Assembly (NCBI RefSeq): GCF_004127445.1
Contig: NZ_QEXM01000003.1
Location: forward strand, 1-64,000
Source of the DNA: Streptomyces alfalfae
Lineage (GTDB): Bacteria; Actinomycetota; Actinomycetes; Streptomycetales; Streptomycetaceae
Length of the DNA: 64,000 bases
Reading direction: 5' to 3'
In this document: piece after piece, positions 25,307 to 33,480 of the stretch
How positions within the stretch are numbered: the stretch's first letter is position 1
Layout of the letters: the number at the start of each line of letters is the position of its first letter
The notes under the pieces: model-generated
What the model saw: the letters and a program-made list of their open reading frames with translations, nothing else
Databases searched by the model: none
What the model was told of the DNA's origin: nothing
Translations under genes and position numbers: made by a program

Positions 25307-26554
25307 GTGAAGGGCAGGCGGTCGCTCGGGCGGCGCTTCGGGTGGCTCTGGGCGGCGTACGCGGTCAGCTCCTTCGGGACGCGGCTGGCGTTCGACGCGT
25401 TCTCGATGATCGCGATCCTGGCGCTGGGCGCGGGGGCGACGCGGGTCGCCCTCATTTCCGCCGTGGGCCTCGCGGTGGGTGCGGTGGCGGCGGTGCCGCT
25501 CGGCCCGTGGGTGGAGTTCCGCCGCAAGCGGCCCGTGATGATCGCGATGGATGTGGTGCGGTTCGGGGCGCTGGTCAGCGTTCCCGCCGCGTATGCGCTC
25601 GGTCTGCTCGGTTTCGCGCACCTGCTGCTCGTCTCGGCCGTCGTCGCCGCGGCCGACATCACGTTCACCGCGGCGAGCGGCGCCTTCCTCAAGGCCCTGG
25701 TGCCGCCCCGGGACCTGCTGGTCGCGAACGGCCGCTTCGAGTCGACCACCTGGACGGCCACCATGCTGGGGCCGCCGCTCGGCGGCGCCGCGGTGGGACT
25801 CTTCGGCCCCGTGCTGACCGTGCTCGCCGACGCGGTCAGCTATCTGCTGTCCGCCATCGGCATCAAGGCGATCGGCGGCGAGGAGCCGCTGCCGGAGCGC
25901 GGTGACACGTCACGGGGGATGCGGGCGGGCGATCTCCTCGACGGCTGGCGGTTCATCCTGGCGGACCCGGTGCTGCGCCCGCTGTTCCTCAACACCGTGC
26001 TGGTCAACGGCCTGATCATGGCGGCCACGCCACCGCTCGCCGTCCTGATGCTCGGCGACCTCGGCTTCGCGCCCTGGCAGTACGGCCTCGCGTTCGCGCT
26101 GCCGTGCCTCGGCGGCCTGGTCGGGGCGCGGCTCGGCCGGTTCCTCATCCCGAAGCACGGGCAGCGGGGAGTGCTGCTCGCGGCGGGAACGCTCCGGGCG
26201 TGCTGGCCCGTCGGTCTCGCCTTCATCGGGCACGGCGCCGCGGGACTCGTCCTGGTGATGGTCGTCGAGTTCGCCCTGATCACCTGTATCGGGGTGTACA
26301 ACCCGGTGCTGTCCACCCTCCGGCTCGAACGCGCCCCGGCGGACCGCGTCACGCGCATCCTCTCCGCCTGGTCGGTCACCGGTAAGACCACCGTCGCGGG
26401 CATGACCGCCCTGTGGGGACTGCTGGCCGCTGTCACCGGCCCCCGCGCCGCGATCGCGGGCGCGGGGCTGATCATGCTGCTGGCCACGCCGCTGCTTCTG
26501 CCCTGGCACGACCGCGCACGACACAGGACGCCCGCCGGAACGGGCAGCGCCTAG
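25307..26554 (+). CDS. MFS transporter
   Basis: A 415-residue major-facilitator protein with about 12 membrane segments, opening with RRFGWLWAAYAVSSFGTRLAF and carrying the PLGPWVEFRRKRPVMIAMD loop between segments 2 and 3. It looks like the enterobactin/macrolide-exporter-like branch (EntS/MefA type). The GTG start has GGAG 8 nt upstream; an ATG 19 codons earlier has no ribosome site. It is divergent from the LysR gene and probably controlled by it. Substrate unknown. Confidence 0.88.
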   Translation: MKGRRSLGRRFGWLWAAYAVSSFGTRLAFDAFSMIAILALGAGATRVALISAVGLAVGAVAAVPLGPWVEFRRKRPVMIAMDVVRFGALVSVPAAYALGLLGFAHLLLVSAVVAAADITFTAASGAFLKALVPPRDLLVANGRFESTTWTATMLGPPLGGAAVGLFGPVLTVLADAVSYLLSAIGIKAIGGEEPLPERGDTSRGMRAGDLLDGWRFILADPVLRPLFLNTVLVNGLIMAATPPLAVLMLGDLGFAPWQYGLAFALPCLGGLVGARLGRFLIPKHGQRGVLLAAGTLRACWPVGLAFIGHGAAGLVLVMVVEFALITCIGVYNPVLSTLRLERAPADRVTRILSAWSVTGKTTVAGMTALWGLLAAVTGPRAAIAGAGLIMLLATPLLLPWHDRARHRTPAGTGSA

Positions 26555-26817
26555 GCCGGCGGCGCGACAGCCCCGCACGAACCGGCGGCCGTGACGAGGG
26601 CGCGTGTCATCGGTCGGCTCCGGGTACGGGGAGCGACACGGATTCGAACCGAAGCCCGCGCGACTCTCAACGTCATGTTTAGGGTGAGACTTCGTGTCGG
26701 ATTCGCCCGCTCCCCGCTCCCCGGCGTTGACCCGGATCGCCGTACGGAGACGCCCGGCGAGCCCCTCCCGCCACAGGTCCGGCTGCGACACCAACCCGAC
26801 AGGGCCCTTGCACGGTT
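26555..26817. other. Intergenic region with nested inverted repeats
   Basis: No coding potential. GGGGAGC (26628-26634) pairs with GCTCCCC (26709-26715, repeated at 26716-26722); inside, CGAAG (26650-26654) pairs with CTTCG (26690-26694) and TCTCA (26665-26669) with TGAGA (26685-26689). A GATTCGAACC element resembling a tRNA T-arm on the minus strand lies within. It could be a structured RNA or the remains of a tRNA-like sequence; no intact cloverleaf forms. Confidence 0.35.
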
Positions 26818-26838
26818 TGTTAATGGCATTCATTTTCA
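26818..26838. promoter_or_regulatory. Zur box in rpmF promoter
   Basis: The half-sites TGTTAATGGC and TTCATTTTCA form an imperfect dyad matching the actinomycete Zur pattern (TGNNAATGN...NCATTNNCA). It overlaps a promoter with -35 TTGTTA at 26817-26822 and -10 TATAGC at 26839-26844, as expected for zinc-dependent repression of the downstream zinc-free ribosomal protein. Confidence 0.8.
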
Positions 26839-26886
26839 TATAGCGTGCGGTTCCGTCCCCGCACACAGCTCACCGAGGAGCCCCCC

Positions 26887-27060
26887 ATGGCCGTGCCCAA
26901 GCGCAAGATGTCCCGCAGCAACACCCGTCACCGCCGCGCCCAGTGGAAGGCCGTCACGCCCCAGCTCGCCCCCGTCACGGTCGACGGCATGCGGCACATG
27001 GTCCCGCAGCGCCTGGTCAAGGCGTACGAGCGCGGGCTGCTGCGCCCCGAAGGCCAGTAG
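26887..27060 (+). CDS. rpmF: Zinc-independent ribosomal protein bL32 paralogue
   Basis: A 57-residue bL32 with the canonical N-terminus [20 protein letters not shown]. Residues 25-57 lack the four cysteines that form the zinc ribbon in the standard form, so this is the C-minus paralogue. In streptomycetes such paralogues are made under zinc starvation and replace zinc-loaded ribosomal proteins, releasing zinc. GAGGAG precedes the ATG and a Zur box overlaps the promoter, which supports that regulation directly. It stands alone; the other C-minus ribosomal genes are not in this window. Confidence 0.95.
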   Translation: MAVPKRKMSRSNTRHRRAQWKAVTPQLAPVTVDGMRHMVPQRLVKAYERGLLRPEGQ

Positions 27061-27105
27061 AACGGCACCCCGGGCCCACCCCGGCATGCCGTGCGCCGCC
27101 CCGGC

Positions 27106-27342
27106 TCAGGTCAGCAGGCGCAGCATGTGCGCGCAGGCCGAGGCCTCGTCCCCGTGCCGGGTCAGCGGATGGCGCGCTCCCCGCTCGTACGTCCCGACCT
27201 CCCACGTCCCGTCATCGGCGGCCCTGCGGAGGTAGACGAAGTCCGGGGGCGTGGGGGCGGGTTCGTGGACGCCCTCGATCCAGTAGTAGCCGTCGGCCAC
27301 GCGGGCCGACCGGAGGGCGGACAGCAGCGCCGAGACGTCCAC
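27106..27342 (-). CDS. Small protein, candidate immunity partner of TNT protein
   Basis: A 78-residue protein (VDVSALLSALRSARVADGYY, then TPPDFVYLRRA, GTWEVGTYERG and an ending in DEASACAHMLRLL). It starts with GTG 5 nt after GAGGGGGG. It follows the secreted TNT-domain gene by 35 bp on the same strand, the position of immunity proteins in polymorphic toxin pairs. It has no signal peptide, as expected for a cytosolic NADase antidote. I do not recognise the fold; the immunity role rests on context. Confidence 0.65.
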   Translation of the reverse strand: MDVSALLSALRSARVADGYYWIEGVHEPAPTPPDFVYLRRAADDGTWEVGTYERGARHPLTRHGDEASACAHMLRLLT

Positions 27343-27377
27343 CGGGTCCCCCCTCTCCGGCCGGCCCACGCAGGCGT

Positions 27378-28091
27378 CTAGGCCTTCGCGGGCTCCAGGT
27401 AGCCGTGATCGAGCAGCCACTTCACATGGAGGCGCTGACCCTCGCCGGGGTCCAGGAAGGCCGGGTCGAGCTTGATCTGCTGTCCGCCGCCCGGCTGCTC
27501 GAACCAGGGGGCGATGCCGCCCTGCCACACGGAGAACGGCTTGCGCACCTCGTACACACGGTAGTCGCAGGCGTGCGCGGCCTCGCGGGTGTTGAGGTTC
27601 TGCGGCGGCAGCGCGCGCTCCGCGTAGGAGTCACCGGCCGGGGCCAGATAGGAGCCGAACTCCGATCCGAAGCGGTCGAGCCGCTCCCCCTTGTCCAGCC
27701 GCTCGCGGTGCTTGTCGACCTGTCCGTTGACGGTTTCGAAGCCGTCGTTGGGCGGATACTTCCAGCCACCGGTGGACGCGGGGCCGTCCCAGTACTTCTT
27801 CAGGAAGGCCTGCGGCGACAGCCCGCCCGTCCGCTTCCAGCCCTTCAGGAGCGGGCCGACCGGACGCTGCCACTTCTTGGGCAGCCAGCGGGGGCCGAGG
27901 CGGGAGTCACCCTGGAACTCCCCCGTGCACGGCTCGCGTGCCGCCGCGCCGACCGGGGGCTCCGGAGCGGCGGCGCTCGCGGTCGGCGCCGCGGCCATGA
28001 CCCCGGCGACGCCGAGCGCGGCAAGGACGGTTCGGACGCGGGCCGGGTGGCTGCGGGTCAGGGGGCTGCCCGTCCGATGGCTGTGGGTCAA
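27378..28091 (-). CDS. Secreted TNT-domain protein, NAD glycohydrolase-like
   Basis: A 237-residue exported protein. A Sec signal (Arg-rich start, ALGVAGVMAAAPTASA core) ends near residue 42. The C-terminal ~110 residues match the TNT (tuberculosis necrotizing toxin) fold: YPPNDGF near 115, LDRFGSEFGSYLAPAGDSYA near 138-157, ERALPPQNL, YEVRKPFSVWQGGIAPWFEQ in two parts and GGGQQIKL. Proteins with this fold hydrolyse NAD+/NADP+ extracellularly or after delivery into target cells. Start is TTG with GGAG 8 nt upstream. No WXG100/ESX partner is present; a small gene immediately downstream may be its antidote. Confidence 0.88.
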   Translation of the reverse strand: MTHSHRTGSPLTRSHPARVRTVLAALGVAGVMAAAPTASAAAPEPPVGAAAREPCTGEFQGDSRLGPRWLPKKWQRPVGPLLKGWKRTGGLSPQAFLKKYWDGPASTGGWKYPPNDGFETVNGQVDKHRERLDKGERLDRFGSEFGSYLAPAGDSYAERALPPQNLNTREAAHACDYRVYEVRKPFSVWQGGIAPWFEQPGGGQQIKLDPAFLDPGEGQRLHVKWLLDHGYLEPAKA

Positions 28092-28394
28092 CTCGGCGTC
28101 TCCTCATCAGGTGTCTGGCGTGCGTGCGACCAAGTGGCTCGCACACCGTATCCGAGCGGTAGCCCTGTGTGTCCGGTCACGCGCGAGCGGCACACCCGCG
28201 TCGGCCGAATCGGCGCGGTGGGCGCCGGGAGGCGGTCGAGGCGGTGCGCGTCCGGAGGAGGGCGAGGCGGTGCGCCTCTTGTCGGCGCCGACGGGGACCG
28301 GGCAGTGTGGCTGCCACACCCGTCACTCCCGACTCCCCACTCCCGACCCCGACATCAACCCCGCCCCCCGATCCCCGACCCCCAAGGTGCAGCC
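28092..28394. other. Divergent intergenic region between TNT and lactonase genes
   Basis: No gene seen. A direct repeat GAGGCGGTGCGC occurs at 28238-28249 and 28264-28275, and short CTCCCGACTCCC repeats lie near 28327-28360. No clear operator. Confidence 0.4.
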
Positions 28395-29678
28395 ATGAAC
28401 AGCGGAACAGGGCCGGACCGCGATCCCGTGAACCCCGCGAGCCCCGCGAGCCGCCCGGGGCGGCGGGCCGTCATCGGGGCCCTCTCGGGGATCGCCCTCG
28501 CGGCGGCCGGCGCGGCCTGCGGTTCGGCGGAGCCGCCCGCGCGGCGTGTGCGGCCGGAAGCCAGGCGTACCGAGGCGGCCTCGTCGGCCGCGCACCGGCC
28601 TCGCCGCGCGGGGCGGCTGTTCCTCGGGACGTACACCTCGCAGGAGGGCGGCGGCTCGGGCATCGGTCTGGCGACGTACGACGAGGCGACGGGGCGGATC
28701 ACCGGCGCCGGCACGATCGGCGGGGTGTCCGACCCCTCCTATCTGGCCCTGCACCCCTCGGGCCGCACGCTCTACGCCGTCGACGAGCGTGAGGAGGGCG
28801 GCGTGACGGCCGTCGCGCTCTCCCCCGGCGGCGGGCACGAGATCCTCGGCACACGGGGGACCGGCGGCGCGGCGCCCTGCCACCTCTCGGTGCACCCGGG
28901 CGGCAAGTGGCTGCTCAGCGCGAACTACGGGTCGGGCAGCGTGGCCGTCCACCCCATCGACGCCTCGGGCGCGCTGGGCGAACGGACGGATCTCGTCAGG
29001 CATACGGCCCCGCCGCCGGGCCCCGGGCAGGACGGGCCGCACGCCCACCAGATCGTCACCTCCCCCGACGGCCGCCACGTCCTCGCCGTGGACCTGGGCG
29101 CCGACACGGTCTACACCTACCGTCTCGACACCAAGGCGGGCACCTTGCGCCAGGTGTCGTACGCGCGCCTGCGGCCCGGCGCGGGGCCGCGGCATCTGGC
29201 GTTCCACCCCTCGGGGCGGTTCGCGTACCTCGCCAACGAGCTGGACGACACGGTGGTCGTCTGCGCGTACGACCCGGGCAGCGGGCGGCTCACCCCCGGC
29301 GAACCGCAGCCGACGGGATCCGGCGGGGGCGCCAACTATCCGGCGCAGTTCGTGGTGACCCGAAAGGGGCGCTTCGCCTTCCTCGCCAACCGGGGGCACG
29401 GCAGCGTCGCGCGGTACGCCGTCGAGCGGGCGGGGGCCCGGCTGCGGCTGCTCGGCACGGTGGCCGTGGAGGGGGACTTCCCCCGGCATCTGGCGCTCTC
29501 GCCCTCGGAGCGGCTGCTGTTCACCGCCAACCAGAAGTCGGGCTCGGTGAGCGTCTTCCGGGTCGACGCCGGGACCGGCGCGTTGCGTCTCGCGGGCAAG
29601 CCGTTCGGAGCGCCGGTCGCGGTGTGCGCGCTGCCGCAGGGACCGCCCGTCGGCGACACGGGGCGCGGCAGTCGCTAA
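28395..29678 (+). CDS. Exported lactonase-family (YbhE/Pgl-type) beta-propeller lipoprotein
   Basis: A 427-residue seven-bladed propeller of the 6-phosphogluconolactonase/3-carboxymuconate-cyclase family. Repeated blade motifs are visible (YLALHPSGRTLYAVDE, CHLSVHPGGKWLLSANYGSG, HLAFHPSGRFAYLANE, HLALSPSERLLFTANQ). The N-terminus has a twin-arginine-like RRAVIGALSG followed by LAAAGAAC with lipobox Cys near 42, so it is probably a Tat-exported lipoprotein; a cytosolic pentose-phosphate role is then unlikely. AAGG precedes the ATG. A DUF1232 gene follows after 11 bp. Confidence 0.88.
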   Translation: MNSGTGPDRDPVNPASPASRPGRRAVIGALSGIALAAAGAACGSAEPPARRVRPEARRTEAASSAAHRPRRAGRLFLGTYTSQEGGGSGIGLATYDEATGRITGAGTIGGVSDPSYLALHPSGRTLYAVDEREEGGVTAVALSPGGGHEILGTRGTGGAAPCHLSVHPGGKWLLSANYGSGSVAVHPIDASGALGERTDLVRHTAPPPGPGQDGPHAHQIVTSPDGRHVLAVDLGADTVYTYRLDTKAGTLRQVSYARLRPGAGPRHLAFHPSGRFAYLANELDDTVVVCAYDPGSGRLTPGEPQPTGSGGGANYPAQFVVTRKGRFAFLANRGHGSVARYAVERAGARLRLLGTVAVEGDFPRHLALSPSERLLFTANQKSGSVSVFRVDAGTGALRLAGKPFGAPVAVCALPQGPPVGDTGRGSR

Positions 29679-29689
29679 CGTACGTACGT

Positions 29690-29977
29690 ATGAGCACGGA
29701 TATGGCCATTTTCCTCACCGTCGCGGCCGTTCTCGTCGCCGCGACGCTCGCCGTCGCCGTCATGCTGCTCGTACGCCTCGTGCGCACCCGCCGCCACCTG
29801 CGCAGAGCCGGGCTCCCCACCGACCGCCGCTGGGTCTTCTGGGGTGCCGTGGCCTATCTGCTGCTGCCCGCCGACCTGCTGCCCGATCCCATCTACCTCG
29901 ATGACATCGGGGTGCTCCTGGTGGCGCTGCGCTCGATGCGGTCAGCCGCCGACGGGCCTGCCGCGCCAGGACGCTGA
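29690..29977 (+). CDS. DUF1232 small membrane protein
   Basis: A 95-residue protein with one strong membrane segment (IFLTVAAVLVAATLAVAVMLL) and the DUF1232 core WVFWGAVAYLLLPADLLPDP followed by DDIGVLLVALR. DUF1232 proteins are small membrane proteins of unknown function. It follows the lactonase gene by 11 bp, with a CGTACGTACGTA repeat at the junction, and its 3' end overlaps the convergent DUF2470 gene by 36 bp. Confidence 0.85.
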   Translation: MSTDMAIFLTVAAVLVAATLAVAVMLLVRLVRTRRHLRRAGLPTDRRWVFWGAVAYLLLPADLLPDPIYLDDIGVLLVALRSMRSAADGPAAPGR

Positions 29978-30655
29978 GAGGCGGGCCTTCATCAGCAGGG
30001 CGTGCATGCAGTCCGTCACCTGGGTGACGTCCTCGACGGGCTGGTGGAAGGGCAGGCGCACGTCGGCCTGGCCGCGGGCGCGTTCGAGCCGCAGGGAGAT
30101 GCCGTGCATGTCCACGGCGAGCGGGCGGACGCGGACCACGCCGTGCAGGCTGTCGGGGCTGATGAGGCGGGTGAGCTGTTCGACGGCGTCCGGGTGGGCG
30201 TCGGCGAGGTGCGTGAGGAGGCGCGGCTCGGCCTCGGCCAGCGGATCGGGGGCGGTCAGGGCGAGTTCGTCGAGCTCGATGCCCTCGCGTTCGCCGTTCG
30301 CGTCGTGCAGCACCGCGCACGTCGGCTCGAAGAGCAGGTGCTCGCCCTCGTAGGCGAGGGTTCCCGAGAGCCAGAGGCGGGCGCGGATGCGCTCCCTCAT
30401 GGGGACGGGCGCGACGTCGGCGAACTCGATCAGCGTGGACGGTTCGCCGCGCGGTGTGCAGATGAGGGCGGCGGCCAGCGCGCTGTCGTCGGGCGGGGAG
30501 AGCAGCAGCCTGCCGTCCTCGGTCACGCTGTGCGCGCCCACGAGTTCGTCCCTGCCGGTCTGCGTGGTCACCGCGCAGGACCACGCGGTGGCGAGCAGGG
30601 AACGCGCGCGTGCCGCCGCTGTGGGCACGATCGTGCTGCTGTGACGGACACCCAT
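29942..30655 (-). CDS. DUF2470 (HugZ-like) protein, iron-regulated
   Basis: A 237-residue protein. The N-terminal half resembles a split-barrel flavin-reductase/pyridoxamine-oxidase fold (SCAVTTQTGRDELVGAHSVT, LWLSGTLAYEGEHLLF) and the C-terminal ~80 residues match DUF2470 (LLTHLADAHPDAVEQLTRLI), the combination found in HugZ-type heme-degrading and related proteins. GGAGG precedes the ATG by 6 nt. A near-perfect DmdR/IdeR iron box lies 12 bp upstream, so it should be expressed under iron limitation, fitting a role in heme-iron use. The heme-binding residue cannot be assigned here. Confidence 0.85.
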   Translation of the reverse strand: MGVRHSSTIVPTAAARARSLLATAWSCAVTTQTGRDELVGAHSVTEDGRLLLSPPDDSALAAALICTPRGEPSTLIEFADVAPVPMRERIRARLWLSGTLAYEGEHLLFEPTCAVLHDANGEREGIELDELALTAPDPLAEAEPRLLTHLADAHPDAVEQLTRLISPDSLHGVVRVRPLAVDMHGISLRLERARGQADVRLPFHQPVEDVTQVTDCMHALLMKARLSASWRGRPVGG

Positions 30656-30667
30656 CCTGAACCTCCA

Positions 30668-30686
30668 TTAGGTAAGCCTTGCCTAA
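30668..30686. promoter_or_regulatory. DmdR/IdeR iron box
   Basis: TTAGGTAAGCCTTGCCTAA is a 19-bp dyad agreeing with the actinomycete iron-box consensus TTAGGTTAGSCTNACCTAA at nearly all positions. It sits 12 bp before the start of the DUF2470 gene and therefore blocks transcription or early elongation when iron-loaded regulator binds. Confidence 0.9.
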
Positions 30687-30723
30687 CTTATCGGAGATCG
30701 GGGAGTGTCGCCAGTACGCGAAA

Positions 30724-30749
30724 GGCCCGCACGGCGAACCGTGCGGGCC
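30724..30749. terminator. Terminator of the mscR operon
   Basis: A perfect 11-bp stem (GGCCCGCACGG / CCGTGCGGGCC) with a 4-nt loop lies 21 bp after the MBL-fold gene stop. On the minus strand it is followed by TTTCGC. It also insulates the DUF2470 iron-box promoter. Confidence 0.85.
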
Positions 30750-30770
30750 ATCCCCGTGGAACCGGACCCG

Positions 30771-31427
30771 TCAGTGCCCCCGGGCGATCCACTCCTGGAG
30801 ATGCGGCGCCTCCGCGCCGATCGTCGTGCTGTCGCCGTGCCCGGTGTGCACCACCGTGTCGGGCGGCAGCGTCAGCAGCCGCCGCTCGATGGACTCGACG
30901 ATCGTCGGGAAGTCGCTGAAGGAGCGGCCCGTCGCCCCCGGCCCGCCCGCGAACAGCGTGTCGCCGGTGAAGACGGCGCCGAGGCCGGGGGCGTGCAGGC
31001 TGACGGCGCCGTGGCAGTGGCCCGGCGTGTGCAGCACCTTCAGGACGGTGCCCGCGACGGCGAGTTCCTGCCCGTCGGCGAGTTCGCCGTCGGGGGCCCG
31101 GTCGGGGTGGGTCTGCTCCCACAGCTCGGTGTCGGCCGGGTGCAGCAGGACCGGAGCGCCCGTACGCGCGGCGAGCGCCGGGGCCGCGTCGATGTGGTCG
31201 TCGTGGGCGTGGGTGCAGACGACGGCGACGAGGCGCCGCCCGCCCACGGCCTCGGCGATGGCGTCCGCGTCGTGCGCGGCGTCGATGACGACGCACTCGC
31301 TGTCGTCGCCCACGATCCATACGTTGTTGTCGACCTCCCAGGTGCCGCCGTCGAGGGAGAACGTCCCCGACGTGACGAGGTGGTCGATCCGCGCGCCCGG
31401 GGCGCCGTGCGGGCTCTCGGCGGTCAT
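30771..31427 (-). CDS. MBL-fold hydrolase paired with MscR
   Basis: A 218-residue metallo-beta-lactamase-fold protein of the glyoxalase-II type. The zinc ligands are seen in THAHDDHID (near 93-101), HTPGHCHG (near 150) and FTGDTLF (near 172), with a last His in HTGHGDST. It is co-transcribed with mscR with one shared base at the stop/start junction (TGATG), an arrangement widespread in actinomycetes. It probably hydrolyses S-formyl-mycothiol or a related thioester after MscR, an inference from that partnership. Confidence 0.92.
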   Translation of the reverse strand: MTAESPHGAPGARIDHLVTSGTFSLDGGTWEVDNNVWIVGDDSECVVIDAAHDADAIAEAVGGRRLVAVVCTHAHDDHIDAAPALAARTGAPVLLHPADTELWEQTHPDRAPDGELADGQELAVAGTVLKVLHTPGHCHGAVSLHAPGLGAVFTGDTLFAGGPGATGRSFSDFPTIVESIERRLLTLPPDTVVHTGHGDSTTIGAEAPHLQEWIARGH

Positions 31428-32512
31428 CAGAACACCACCACCGAACGCAGGACGTCGCCGTGGTGCATGCGCTCGAAGGCCTTCTCCACGTCCTCCAGGG
31501 CGATGGTCTCCGTGACGAACGCGTCCAGGTCCAGGCGGCCCTGCCGGTAGAGGTCGATGAGCATCGGGAAGTCGCGCGAGGGCAGGCAGTCGCCGTACCA
31601 GCTCGACTTGAGCGAGCCGCCGCGGCCGAAGACGTCGAGCAGCGGCAGCTCGATCTTCATCTCCGGGGTCGGCACGCCGACCAGGACGACCGTGCCCGCC
31701 AGGTCGCGGGCGTAGAAGGCCTGCTCATAGGTCTCGGGGCGGCCGACCGCCTCGATGACGACGTCCGCGCCGTTGCCGCCGGTCAGCTCGCGCACGGCCT
31801 CGACGGGGTCGGTCTCGCGGGAGTTGACGGTGTGGGTGGCGCCGAGGCTCCTGGCGGTCTCCAGCTTCTTGTCGTCGATGTCCACGGCGATGATCCGCGC
31901 GGCCCCGGCGAGCCGGGCGCCCACGACGGCCGCGTTGCCGACGCCTCCGCAGCCGATGATGGCGACCGAGTCGCCGCGGCCGACCTCGCCGGTGTTGATG
32001 GCCGCGCCGATGCCGGCCATCACGCCGCAGCCGAGCAGGCCCGCGGCGGCGGGCGAGGCGTCGGGGTCGACCTTGGTGCACTGCCCGGCGGCGACGAGGG
32101 TCTTCTCGGCGAAGGCGCCGATGCCGAGGGCCGGGGAGAGTTCCGTGCCGTCGGCGAGCGTCATCTTCTGCCGGGCGTTGTGCGTGGCGAAGCAGTACTG
32201 GGGGCGACCGCGCAGACAGGCACGGCACTGCCCGCACACGGCACGCCAGTTGAGGACCACGAAGTCACCGGGGTCGACCTCGGTGACGCCCTCGCCGACC
32301 GACTCGACGACGCCGGCGGCCTCGTGCCCGAGCAGGAAGGGGAACTCGTCGTTGATGCCGCCCTCGCGGTAGTGGAGGTCCGTGTGACAGACCCCGCACG
32401 CCTGGACCTTCACCACGGCCTCGCCCGGACCCGGGTCCGGCACCGTGATCGTCTCGATCCGCACCGGCTCGCCCTTCGCGCGTGCGACCACGCCTTGCAC
32501 CTGCTGCGCCAT
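31427..32512 (-). CDS. mscR: S-(hydroxymethyl)mycothiol dehydrogenase
   Basis: A 361-residue zinc alcohol dehydrogenase of the formaldehyde-detoxifying class. Catalytic zinc ligands: [11 protein letters not shown] (about 37-47) and GHEAAGVVE; structural zinc: [15 protein letters not shown] (about 93-107). NAD-binding [17 protein letters not shown] follows near 188. The sequence is typical of MscR/AdhE2, which oxidises the mycothiol-formaldehyde adduct and reduces S-nitrosomycothiol. It heads a two-gene operon with the MBL hydrolase, ended by a hairpin. Confidence 0.95.
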   Translation of the reverse strand: MAQQVQGVVARAKGEPVRIETITVPDPGPGEAVVKVQACGVCHTDLHYREGGINDEFPFLLGHEAAGVVESVGEGVTEVDPGDFVVLNWRAVCGQCRACLRGRPQYCFATHNARQKMTLADGTELSPALGIGAFAEKTLVAAGQCTKVDPDASPAAAGLLGCGVMAGIGAAINTGEVGRGDSVAIIGCGGVGNAAVVGARLAGAARIIAVDIDDKKLETARSLGATHTVNSRETDPVEAVRELTGGNGADVVIEAVGRPETYEQAFYARDLAGTVVLVGVPTPEMKIELPLLDVFGRGGSLKSSWYGDCLPSRDFPMLIDLYRQGRLDLDAFVTETIALEDVEKAFERMHHGDVLRSVVVF

Positions 32513-32659
32513 GACTACAGCCCTTCTCTCTCTGCACGTCTTTCCCGCCCCATCGTTACAGGTCCGGCACCCGCTGTCCGCAGCGGCACGGGTACGCCGC
32601 CGGCGCGGGGCGGGGCAGCCACGGAGAACGCGGCGTCTGACGCCCTCTAGGGTGTCCGC

Positions 32660-33469
32660 GTGCGTGATCTCGCTGCTCAGGCCCTGCTCCCCGTCGACAC
32701 GGCCCTCGCCGTGGCCCTGTTCGCGCTGCTGCTCGTCGCCACGGCGACGGCGGCCGTGTTCCGGCTCGCGCCCGACGGCTCACGGGGCCGGGCGCGCGAG
32801 ATCCTGCTGGCCGGGGTCCGCGCCACCGTGCAGTTGGGCGCCGTCTCGCTGGTGATCGGCCGGGTGGCGCACCACACGGCGGCGCTCTACGCCTTCCTGC
32901 TGCTGATGTTCGGCGTGGCCGCCCGTACCGCGGGGCGCCGCATCACCCGGAACGGCACCTGGTGGTGGGCCGCCCTGCCCGTCGCGGGCCCCGTCATCCC
33001 CGTGGTGGCGGGACTGACGGCGGCGGGGCTGCTGCCCGTGCGGGGCATCGCCATGATCCCCGTGACGGGCATCCTCATCGGCGGCGCCCTGACCGCCACG
33101 GTGCTCTCGGGACGCCGCGCCCTGGACGAACTCCACACCCGCTACGGAGAGTTCGAGGCGGGCCTGGCCCTGGGCCTCGCCGACCACGACGCCCGCATGG
33201 AGGTCGTCCGCCCCGCCGCGTCGGACGCCCTGCTGCCGGGCCTCGACCAGACCCGCACGGTGGGCCTGGTCACCCTCCCCGGCGCCTTCGTCGGCATGCT
33301 CCTGGGCGGCGCGTCGCCGGTCCTCGCCGGAGCCGTGCAGCTCTTCGTCCTGATCGCCCTGCTCGCCGTCCAGGCCGTGGCCGTGGCCGTGACGGTCGAA
33401 CTGATCGCCAGGGGGCGTCTCCACCGCGAAGGGACCGGCCTCGCGAAGACCCGGACGGGCCGGGCGTAA
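32660..33469 (+). CDS. FetB/UPF0014-type ABC transporter permease
   Basis: A 269-residue integral membrane protein with about seven segments, matching the FetB (YbbM, UPF0014) family: [54 protein letters not shown]. Such permeases normally pair with the ATPase FetA for iron export or oxidative-stress tolerance. No ATP-binding gene adjoins here. It starts with GTG and only a weak AGGGT. A glutathione-peroxidase gene follows after 11 bp, consistent with a peroxide or iron-stress theme. Confidence 0.88.
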   Translation: MRDLAAQALLPVDTALAVALFALLLVATATAAVFRLAPDGSRGRAREILLAGVRATVQLGAVSLVIGRVAHHTAALYAFLLLMFGVAARTAGRRITRNGTWWWAALPVAGPVIPVVAGLTAAGLLPVRGIAMIPVTGILIGGALTATVLSGRRALDELHTRYGEFEAGLALGLADHDARMEVVRPAASDALLPGLDQTRTVGLVTLPGAFVGMLLGGASPVLAGAVQLFVLIALLAVQAVAVAVTVELIARGRLHREGTGLAKTRTGRA

Positions 33470-33480
33470 GCTCGACGACC

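Noticed and set aside
26628..26715. Minus-strand sequence with a 7-bp acceptor-like stem and T-arm-like GGTTCGAATCC, read as a tRNA gene
   Set aside because: The D arm and anticodon arm do not fold, U8 is missing and the T stem is mismatched, so I list it only as an unexplained structure.
26943..28394. Long plus-strand extension upstream of the lactonase gene
   Set aside because: It runs across rpmF and antisense to the TNT locus; signal peptide, lipobox and ribosome site place the lactonase start at 28395.
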